Of a stretch of DNA of 64,000 bases, positions 44,601 to 56,600 are shown one piece after another. The translations under genes were made by a program, and so were the position numbers. Source of the DNA: Cyrtodaria siliqua (lineage: Eukaryota > Mollusca > Bivalvia > Adapedonta > Hiatellidae); the NCBI GenBank assembly GCA_037043455.1, contig JAWPHD010005109.1:106557-170556 (forward strand). Direction: 5' to 3'. Numbering within the stretch: position 1 is the stretch's first letter; every line of letters starts with the position of its first letter. The notes under the pieces are model-generated. The model had not been told where the DNA came from. It worked only from the letters and a program-made list of their open reading frames with translations, and did no database searches.

Positions 44601-47600
44601 GGAGTGTTAGAGGTGATCACAGATGACCTTGAGTGTACCGAGACTCTAAATACTAGTAACGAGTCGGAGGCGTCTGAAGCCAATAACAACTCTGAGGTCA
44701 AGAACATCAAAACAGAGCCTGACCAAGATATGGAGGTTAAAGAAGGTCAGTGAAATACAACATGCATCTAAGGTGAAATACAGAAGTGGAATATAATATA
44801 AGCAGAACTTGCATGTAACACTGATATATTGGTTATTTACAAAGATATTGTGTGGTAAAAATGTATTTTGTTTTAGTTGACAATGATTTGTTTGAGGAAA
44901 ATACTTTGTTTGTCTTTATCAGTTACGTTTATGTTATTATTTTAAATACATGCATAACATGAAACAGTATAGCTCTTGGATTCTAGTTTAAACCCGTATT
45001 TATCTGTATTTACATGCATCCCATTCTTGCCTAAATAAGTAGACCATCATAAAAAATACATATTTACATGTACATATTACATGATGTTTAGCTCTACAAA
45101 TGAAATTTATATATTTTATTTTTTTTTAAAGGTAAATTATGAGGAGAAATGGTCCGTTAACAAAAACTTCCTATTTGAACACAACTCTAATCATTATTCG
45201 GTGGTATCATTTAATCACCTCATAAGTTATTTCAGATTATTGTTTCGATTACGTTTTCAGCACGCACTTGTCTAACAGTTACTGTTAGACAAGTGCGTGC
45301 TGAAGTGCGTGCTGAAAACGTGATCGAAACAATGAGATTGCGTATAGCTGAACAATTGACCTACGATTGGTCAATTGTTCAGCTATTCAGCTATACGCAA
45401 TCTCATTGAATAAGGCGTGTGTATTCCCTGTACAGTCTAATTTATAAACAAAACATGTCAAGGTGCGAAAATTGCCTCGGGGGATATCATAGTTGTAGGA
45501 AAGTATGCTCCCCGCGGGGTTACTGCTGTGATCGATCAGAGCAATTAGCATAATCCCTTCCCAGAGATGTCTACGCCTGTCTTGAGACATAAACAACAGG
45601 TCAGTTAAAGGACTGGTTACACTTCGCTTGAGGGCGGGAAAAAAGCGAAGTGGTCAATCTGAAGGCGACTTAAACTTCGCCGTCAGCTAAAAATAAAGCG
45701 AAGTCACGGAGGAAAAAGCGACAAAGTCGCTTATGTCGCCCTCCAGGTTGAACACTGCATCATAGGACTACATTATATATAGGAACCTACAAGGGAGCTT
45801 AAATGAAAAATGTTCTTTATGAACCTTTTTTTGAGTTATGTGATGAATATAAACTCACATTCGTGTGTTTAATATTGAATTTATTAAACTCGGATAAAAT
45901 CGATATGATTTTATCCAACTCGTTTAATAAATTTAATATTAAACAGGCTCTCATGTAAGATCCTCTATCAAACATACACGAATATTTACAGAGAATTCTG
46001 AGGAGGTGAGTAACAAGGATGAGATAAGTCAATGTGAGAACTGCGGGGAGTATGGTTTCACGACAGACTTCTACAAGGGAGGTCGCTTTTGCAGCCAGAC
46101 ATGTATTGGTGCCTTCGACAGCAAGTAAGCATGCATTGTATTTATTCTGAATACCATTTCGTGGTCCGAGTATTAACTTTCATACCCCATCCAACCCCTT
46201 CTCCAAGAAGCGAAAACGAGGTTGACTGGGGTATGAAATAAAACCTTAATTTTGGCTTAAAATGTTTGCATATTGTAAAATTAAAACATTTAATCGGTAA
46301 TTTTAAACTAATATAAGCTTTCCCAGTGCTTAATGGAAATAGGGCAGGACCACGTAATGCTAAGTATTCTTTCATACCGGATAAGGTTATCCACGTTTGG
46401 GTGATAGAAAGCCTGATCTTACACATGAGGGAAAATAAAAGTCGCGCTGAAATCAACAATGATAGTTGCATTTGTGTAAATAAACATGCAAAACATCAGT
46501 AGTTGGTGACGTCAATGCTCAGGATGTAAATGATATGCTAGAAAAAGACTCGATCACGGGTATCAGGTTCAGATAAGTCGGTATAACTGTTCTAATTGGG
46601 ACCTCGGCAGAGCCTTAATTGCTTCTGATTAAAACAAGTATACCCCGTGTTGGAATTCCCTATCTTTACCGGATACCCAAAAATATTCTTATAATACAAC
46701 ATAGAGCATGTAGTTTGAAGAATTTTTTATTGTAAAATTATATTTCAGACGTATGCGTGGAGTAAAGAAACATGGGACGATGTCAAAGGTGGTTCTGGGA
46801 TTGAAGAAAGGTAGAAAGAAGTTACTGCTGACGGATGGATTCCACAGAGATAAAGACATCAAGTCTGACCCCTCCTTGGTAAACACTGCAGGTAAATAAC
46901 AATGGTTTATAATGCCTACGAGAAACAGGAACACCGTACACAATATACCACTGTGATAACAAGTCTCTTCAATGTTCAATAAAAAAATTCAATAATATAT
47001 GTTATAGACCTTCATTTTCTCTGAGTGGAGTACAACAACGTGTAGTGTTTCTAGCATTTTCTGATTATGTATCGCTATACTACATTATTATGTTGTATGA
47101 CGTCTTGTTACGTTGTTGCCTGCCTGTGTAACAAACTAGTGTACTACCGTATTTTACTAGCATTCTTATGAATATATATAAATAAAAGATTATTACTAGT
47201 GTAAGAGTTCTAGAAGCCAGCGTCACTTCTTGTGGATATGCCGTATCTCCAGGCTCACACTCGAAGCTAATGCCTCCCATCAGGTCCTGCAGATATGGCA
47301 TGTCCGCCCGAGGTGATACAAGCTTCCAGAACACCCTGCTCTAGTAATAGGTGATACAAGCTTCCAGAACACCTTGCTCTAGTAATAATTCTATTGTTAT
47401 TGTTTCTGACAGTTTCGTCAAAGGTGATGCATCAATTTTGTCAGTGAAAATATATAGAACTGATTTGATAAATGAGTTTAATAAAGCGTGTTTTTGTTGA
47501 AAACTGTCGCTTCAATCCTTTGTCATTTCAGGCAAAAATTCAAAAGAATATTACAATGTTCAGAAAATACATTTGGAGCACTGTGGTTTTAATAAATCTA

Positions 47601-50600
47601 TTGCCTGTGTTTTTCAGGCAAGAAGTCCAAAGCATTTGTTTGGACACGATACTTGGAGCAAGAAGCTGCTGTAGAGGCACCAGCTAGACTGTTTAAAAAC
47701 GTAAGTTTGTTATTTTATTCATTAGTGGGAGTTCCGATCTGTCAATCAAGCTTATATCCACTAGAGATTTGATCCAGTTAACATACAATAGGTATTTACA
47801 CCTGTACCAAAAGTATGTGTTGTCCCACAAACAGCTCTTAAAATACATTAGAGCTCATGGCCAACATTTGTGAGAACTAGAAACTGAATGTAGGAGCTAT
47901 CAATTGTTAATATCACACCTATCATTCAGTTTTGATCAGTCTAGGCTTTACTGCATATATTTTCATTTGTAATTGTATGCATACAAGTGTAGGTGTTTGT
48001 TGTATAATTATATATATTCAATAAAGGGTATTTTAAGTACCCGTGAATAAACCTATATTTAATCGAATAATATACATAGAGGATCTTACATGAGTACTCA
48101 TTCATTATTGAATTTATTAAACGAGTTGGCAAAATGATATAATGCGAGGCTCTTGCTAACTAGTTTAATAAATTCAATAATGATTGTTAGATTCTATTTA
48201 TCACATAGCTCACATATAGATATTTATTGCATTTTGCCTGTCGCTTTAACACGCAAAACCGACATAAACTGTGGGAATTGGATCATAGTCATTATCAATT
48301 TTTTTTTACAGCGTATACTAGGCGTATTTGCATACTTATATAACTAGTGGTATATCGAAAATATAGAATGGTGTTATTCCACTCCCACACCATAAGTTAT
48401 GTCATAAATTATTTTATGACTGTACACCTGGATAGGGTTGAATAAATGATTTTGTAGTGTAATTTTCTGTTATTTGGCAGGTTTGTAGTGTAATTTTGCC
48501 GTTACTTGGCAGGTTTGTGCCTTTAAACTATCAAATAAAGAATAGTTTTCATAATCTTTTCAGTATCTCCGTGGCCGAATGGTTAACGACGTTACGTTAT
48601 AAACCTTCGTCTCTCACCGCTGCGAGTTCGAATCCCACTGGGAGCTCGACTTGTAAGTGAGGAAGTGTCGATTCTTACGGATGGCGGGAGGTTTACAGTA
48701 CTGGTTCTACCCAGGAAAAGTGCGTGGTCTACCTCCACCACAAAAAATCAACCATCATATATAACCTTGCATGTGCAGACCATACAAACAAAATCAATCT
48801 TTTCTCTGTGTGTAGACCAACTATCTATCATGTATACATGTGTTATTATAAGATTGTCCTGGCAGCATACCTGTATTTATTATTGTTATGAGCACCATTT
48901 AGAATTTAATTATGAGTTACCGTCTCAAAAATACTTTGAGGAATATTCAGCTAAAGATATTTTAATTGTGTATTTATAAATGTGTGTATTTAATTGATGA
49001 ATATGCATTATTTAATAACACATAGTCACCCATAGTAGATAAAATGTTTAAATCTTTTGTTTTTGTCCAGGTGTTGAAACTTTATAAAAAATACATTTGT
49101 TTCACATTGCAGCCATTTCCGTCAGTAAAGAATAATTTCCGTGTGGGTATGAAGCTGGAAGGTACAGACCCAATGCACCAGTCGTTATTTTGTGCTCTCA
49201 GTGTCCCCGAGGTGTGTGGCTACAGGATCAGGCTCCATTTTGATGGTTATTCTGAGTGTTTCGATTTCTGGACAGATATCGACTGTCCATACATATATCC
49301 CATAGGATTCTGTGAGAAAAATGGAAAAATTCTACAGCCTCCAAAAGGTAAATGCGTCTTTTCTTTTGATATAACTTTCAGTAGCTAAGTTATGTCTTAC
49401 AACCACTAGCATAGATGAGTATTAACATATAATGCTTACATGCAGCGAAATGGTGAGATTATAAGAATCTTTCATGGCTATCCGGTGAAGATCGGAAATT
49501 CCAATATGAGGTTCCGATTAAAACGGTTTTACCAAGAAACCTATGAATGTTTTTTTTCTTATGGTATGGCGAGTTGTCCGTCGTCCGTCCGTCCATCTGT
49601 TAACTTTTGCCTCGTTAACACGATAGGGCCTTCATTTTTCATCCGATCTTTTTCAAACTTTACCAGATTGTTGATATCAATGAAAGCTTGGACGATTTTG
49701 AAAAACAGCCAGTTTGGACCAATAACACGGAGTTATGGCCCTTGATTTAGTTAAAAATTGCTATATTTTGCCTCGTTAATGCGATAGGGCCTTCATTTTT
49801 CATCCAATCTTTTCCAAACTTTACCAGATTGTTGATATCAATAAAAGGTCCGGTGAGTTTGAAAACCAACCAGTTCGGACCAATAACACCAGAGTTATGG
49901 CCCTTGATTTAGCTAAATTGCTATATTTTGCCATGTTAACGCGAAAGGGCCTTCATTTTCCATCCGATCTTTTTCAAACTTTACCGGATTGTTAGTATCA
50001 ATGAAGGCTCGGATGAGTTCGAAAACCATGCAGATCGGACCATTTACACCAGAGATATATATGGCCATTGATTTTCTGAAATATGCTTTAATATGGCCTT
50101 GTTAACATGATAGGGCCTTCATTTTTCATCCGATCTTTTTCAAACTTTACCAGATTGTTGATATCAATGAAAGCTTGGACGATTTTGAAAAACAGCCAGT
50201 TTGGACCAATAACACGGAGTTATGGCCCTTGATTTAGTTAAAAATTGCTATATTTTGCCTCGTTAATGCGATAGGGCCTTCATTTTTCATCCAATCTTTT
50301 CCAAACTTTACCAGATTGTTGATATCAATAAAAGGTCCGGTGAGTTTGAAAACCAACCAGTTCGGACCAATAACACCAGAGTTATGGCCCTTGATTTAGC
50401 TAAATTGCTATATTTTGCCATGTTAACGCGAAAGGGCCTTCATTTTCCATCCGATCTTTTTCAAACTTTACCGGATTGTTAGTATCAATGAAGGCTCGGA
50501 TGAGTTCGAAAACCATGCAGATCGGACCATTTACACCAGAGATATATATGGCCATTGATTTTCTGAAATATGCTTTAATATGGCCTTGTTAACATGATAG

Positions 50601-53600
50601 GGCCTTCATTTTTCATCCGATCTTTTTCAAACTTTACACGATTGTTGATATCAATGACAGCTGAAACTAACTCGAAAACCAGATCGGACCACTAACACCA
50701 GAGTTATGGCCCTTGATTTAGTTAAAAATGCTGTATTTTGCCCCATTAAGACGATAGGCCCTTCATTTTTCATCCGATCTTTACCAAACTTTACCAGATT
50801 GTTACTATCCATGAAATCTTGGACAAGTTAGAAAACCAACCAAATCGGAATAGTAACACCGGAGTTATGGCCCTTGAATTAGTTCAAAGATGCTGTATTT
50901 TGCCTCGTGAAGACGATGGGACCTTCCTTTGGCCGGATTTCAGCGAAACTTTGCAGGGATAATCAGTTGTACATATCGTCACTTTGTTCCGGTTGAATGA
51001 TTTGGCCCTTTAAAGGTTTTAATACACAAACTTTGTCTGGACTAGTTCTCCTGAACCTTGGCCGTATTTCAACGATTTTTTTTTTTATAGTCACCGTGTT
51101 CCGGTCAAATGATTTTTGGTGGAGTTATGGCCCTTTAAAGGCTTAAATACAAAAAATTTGTCCGGACTAGTTCTCCTGAACCCCTGGCTGGATTTCAGTG
51201 AAACTTGGCAAGAAAGATCAGTATCAAGTCTAGTTGTGCATGTCATTGCCTTGTTCCAGTTGAATGATTTTTGGCAGAGTTATGGCCCTTTAAATGTTTT
51301 AATACACTAACATTGTACAGACTAGTTTCCTTGATCCCCTGGCTGGATTTAAACGAATCTTGGGATGATGAGTACCAGGCCTAGTTGCACATATCATTGC
51401 CGTGTTCCAGTTGAATGAATTATGGCAGAGTTTTTACCCTTTAAAGGTTTCAATACACTAACATTGTACAGACTAGTTCTCCTGAACCTCTGGCCAGATT
51501 TCAACGAAACATGGCAGGGTTGATCAGTACCAAGCCTTGTTGCACATGTCATCGCCATGTTCCGGTTAAATAATTTTTGACAGAGTTATGGCCCCTTATA
51601 CACAAACTTTAACTTTAGAAAGTGGAGCATCCACAGGCCCTCTTGGGCCTCTTGTTTCTTGCAGTAACCTTGTCCATTATGCTAGAAATAAAATGAAGTG
51701 GGAATGAAGTAAGTACAAAATGTTCTTCCCTGTTTGTGATCAATTGAATGTGAATGATTGAAAGAATGCATAAATATTTATTCTTTGTTAGACTGGCATT
51801 GATTCAGACTGCTGGTAAAGTTCATATAACCACACATGGGTTGAAGGAAAAGTATACTCAGTCATAAATTGTTCCACTATTTCAGGTTTCACCGTGGATG
51901 AGTTTTCCTGGAGCTCTTACCTGAAGATTACCAAGGGTACACCAGCACCTAAATCTTTGTTTTCAAATCAACCAGTTCAGGTGAGTGCACATAAAACATT
52001 GTGAACATATCAGTCTGGGGCTGGCACCACTGGGTTACCTTGGTGTGTCCTTAGGCAAGTCATTTCCCGTAGTCTAAGTTAACAGGAATCATTCTTAATG
52101 CTTAAGTAAAAAGGTAACATTTGAATGCCTAAGTTAACAGGCAACATTCTTAATGCTTAAGTAAATAGGTAACATTTGAATGCCTAAGTTAACAGGCATC
52201 ATTCTTAATGCGTAAGTAAATAGGTAACATTTGAATGCCTAAGTTAACAGTCATCATTCTTAATGCTTAAGTAAATAGGTAACATTTGAATGCCTAAGTT
52301 AACAGGCATCGTTCAACGGGGACGACCCAGGTGGTCATGTGTTTCGGAGTCCTGTACCCTTAGAGCATATTCAGACGAGTGATGGAAATTTGAAGAAACT
52401 TGGTGAATTTGAGTAGATTTTATGTAACAATAAATTTATAACACATTTTAATTTTAACATAAAATGTGAACTCTTTTCTGGACATACAACTTGTTTGACA
52501 GTAATTGTGAAATGTTACATGACTTATTGATTTATAAAAATAGGAAAGTAAATGTTGTTTATTAGGTGAAGTGATTCTTGTTTTAGTCCGTGACCCCAAA
52601 TTTATTCCGTGTGGGAAGTAAACTGGAAGCTGTGGACAAGAAGAACTCTTCATTAATCTGCGTAGCTAGCGTGGCGGACACTCTCGGTGACAAAGTGCTG
52701 ATACACTTTGACAGCTGGGATGATAATTACGACTACTGGTGCGACATGACGTCGCCATTTATACACCCGACTGGTTACTGTGATGAAACAAATCTGGTTC
52801 TCTCTCCACCTATAGGTTAGTTGAATTTGCATAAATTATTATTGTATATGTACAAACATTTTGCAAACAGAGAATTTCAAATGAATTCCCCTGTCATATG
52901 TGATTTTGGAAACTACAGTATCTATCATTGTTATGCCTCCCAAAGGAAGGGGCATATATATTAATCACATTGTTTGTCCATAGGTTGTTGGTTCACTCAT
53001 TCATAAATGAAATTCAGATTTGAATAAAAATCCAAGAGATGAATACCGTATTTTACCATGAATAGTGCACACCCATGTATAGTGTGCACGCCCTTCTTAG
53101 AGGTCAAACTTGGGTAAAAAAAGTTGTTTCCGTATATATACGCATCAAAATATTAGTTTTCCTAGATGAACCATTTGCCGAAAATATTTTTATTTTTTTC
53201 TATTTTCATCTCGATAATTAAAAACACAGCCAGCAGAATAATACGGTACAATGAATTTAATTGTGGCAAAAACCTTGTTTGTCGCGCTGCAATTAGACAT
53301 TAAATAAAGTCTATACTCGTGACTTTTTATTGTTATTATCGACTAAGGTTGTAGCAATTATCTATCAATTCCCCCTGTTAATTCCAAACAAACAAACCAA
53401 ACCCCTGCTGAAAACCTAGGAATTACACAATTACTGACTGCCATATAAATAAATGTGTGTAATTGGACATGGATACCGCCAGTTGAGACAATGTTTTAAC
53501 TGGGCGAAACCATTTTTAATATAGGTGTTACAGGTCATCGCTTTTGAGTGAGAGTGGTCCATTCCATTATCTGTCGGAGACATACACAATTTTACTGCGT

Positions 53601-56600
53601 ATCTGTAGGTTAAATCAAAAGACAAATCCATCCTCAAAAATATCAATAGAGGGTGTCGCTTACGAGCGTCAACTTCAAAGGATTATAGAAATAGAATAAC
53701 CCACTCTACCCGTGTTTAAAGTGTGTCTGTACTGTAGCAGTTTCTGCAGTTTGCAAAACGTGAAATTATAAACAATTTATAGCATAGCGGATAACAGCAA
53801 AACAAAGGGAAAAATGTTCACCATTTATTGAAATTCTGCAACAAATATACAAATAGTTTTATAATACACTTTTTTCATTTATAAGTCAAATTAGATCATA
53901 AATTATTTATATAAAGCGAGTAAGTCATGAAAAAGTAGGTATTATTTATCGGTCTTCACAATTCTCTGTTCGACGTCGGTGTTTTCCTCCCGTTCTGACA
54001 TCGACTTTCTCAAAAAGTTTTTTTATTGTTTCCTTGTATAATAGGCATCCCCCTTTCGGAAACTGTAAAACAGGTAAAAAAACTGCATACTGTACAAGGT
54101 ATGGTACATGTCTAAATATCGACAGAAATAGAAAAGTTTGTAATTCCAATTCATGATTGGATATTAAACCCCACATTAAAAAATAAATGGTCATTAAATT
54201 TTAAATTCTGTATATGTTCTGTAGGCACCAGCAGGCACTATTGCAGAGTGGTCTCTATAACTAGTGTTGCTTTTTACAGCTTCACCTCACAGATACATGT
54301 CTGCGAGCTTATCCATTCATCATGCATATTTTCATTCCCTTCAAGGTCACCTGTCCATTATACACTTGTGTAGACTGTCACATTTCTGTTAACATTTCAG
54401 ATTGGAAAGATCCTAGTGGTTATACCTGGGAGAAATATCTCAGCAAGACAAAATGTCAGGCTGTACCTGCACGAGCATTTAAACCTGTAAGTACTGTGTT
54501 TATAACACTAAATAATTCACAAACAAAGGGTCAGTCTAACAGAATGAACATCTCATCTCAGGCTGTCCCTGCTCGAGCATTTAAACATGTAAAGTACTGT
54601 AAAACACTAAATAATCCACAAACAAAGGGTCAACCTAACATAGTATAACAGCTCATCTCAGGCTGTCCCTGCTTGAGCATTTAAATCTGTAAGGAACTGC
54701 AGTATACATAGATAGATATAAGTGTTGTGTTTATAACACTAAATAATCCACAAGGGGGGTCAGTCTAACATAGTATAACATTTCATCTCATACTGTCTCT
54801 GCCCGAGGATTTAAACCTCTAAATACTGTACTTTAGAACACTAAATTAACAAACTACTAAAAATGTCAGTCAAAGTTGAGGTGAAGGTTACATTGTATAA
54901 ATAGTTAAGTAAGAAAATTGCCAGACTGTACCTACCAGGGTATTGGCATCTTTCAGTACATATAACACTGCAAGCAAAGAACCATCTTTTAAATATCAGT
55001 CAAAGGTCAAGGTCACATTAAATAAATGGTTAGGTTGTGTCTGCCAGTTCATTAAAATATGTACTACCCATTAGAAAAAAACAATATATAGGGATCATTT
55101 TGTCCACTGTCTTGTGTCGTAGTCCATTTAGCATTTTACTAGGAGTCTGTGTGCCAAAATAACCAAATATGGGTCTGTGTGCCGAAATAACCAAATGTGA
55201 GTCTGTGCCAAAGTAAACCAAATATGGGTCTGTGCCGAAGTTGAATAAAGTTTGCACCTGTTTCTCGGTTCCTTGATTTACATTTTACTGATAACAGGTA
55301 GCCCCGGTGGCGTTTGAGGCGGGTATGAAAGTGGAGGTAGTAGACAGACGTAATCCCCTGCTGGTCAGGGTAGCCACTATAATGGAGGTGGAGAATTATA
55401 TGGTCAGGATACACTTTGATGGCTGGTCTGATGTCTATGACTACTGGCTCGATGATGATTCACCAGACCTCCACCCACCAGGATGGTGTGCAAAAACTGG
55501 ACACCCACTGGTACCTCCTATCAGTAAGTATCGGTTCTCAAAATCTGTAATAGGCTTTAAATAAGTCTATGTTTTATAATGCCAGTATCATGTAGCACTT
55601 TCATGTTAGATTAGCTAAACTGCCCAATCTCACAATGACGCCAGTGTACCAGATTTAGCCAATAACAAAATACCGCATATTCACTTATTAAATGTATAAT
55701 TAAATGAATACATGATTAAAATTACAAAATTTGAGGTGCTTCAAATGATTTTGGAGTTGGTAATCATAATTCAATCAAAAATCGCGGAAAGGAACACAAT
55801 ATAAAGTACAGATATTCACCGGTTTCATTTATAAGTTGTCAACTCTAGTATTTACATGCTAATTTGATCAACTGATGAGTTCCATAAATATGGTTGCCCA
55901 ATGCTCTATACAAGTAGATTTTGGGTATATGCAAGTGACAGTTGCAAAACTCTAGCTTGCCTGACTGGACGTTTCTGATCCAGATGAAATCAAGCTGCAG
56001 CTATCTTAGTCTTGGTGTGCCGATAATTGAACAAGTAAGACCTATATTCAGTTTTGATAGTCCAATTATTATTTGTCAGAAACTTCTATAAACGTTTTTT
56101 TTTTTAAATTGTCCTGAAATTGACATATTTGTGAAATGTTTATAAATTGCAGGTCCGTCAGATTTGGTTGTTGGTACTGGACCGGGTGTATGTCCAACCC
56201 CAGGGTGTAAAGGTATAGGCCACATAAAGGGAGCTAAATACTCCGGCCATCACAGGTATATGCAGTGTTATATATATTTTATTACTAGTAATGCTGGGAG
56301 TTACCTTTCTTGAATAAAACAAGAATAATTCATTGCTTAGTTGAAACATCACCTGTTAACAGTTTCGTCATGCATAATAATCCAGCCAATCAGAGCACCC
56401 CATTTTTCCTGGGTGGAACCAGTACTGTATACCTCCTGCCATCCGTAAGAATTGACTCTGTCTCACTTTGAATCCCACTGGGAGCTCGATTTGTCAAGTG
56501 AGAAAGTGTCAATTCTTACGGATGGTGGGAGGTATACAGTATAAGAACCTTTCATGGGTATCCAGTGAAGATTGGAAATTCCAAGCCAAGGTTCCGATTA

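Noticed and set aside
47080..47334. Minus frame with [20 protein letters not shown]
   Set aside because: Looks more protein-like than most, but it has no recognisable family and includes a repeated 38-bp word; left as repeat.
48568..48650. Candidate tRNA gene
   Set aside because: A and B boxes are present, but the stem pairing is weak and it runs directly into a SINE body found at several other places.
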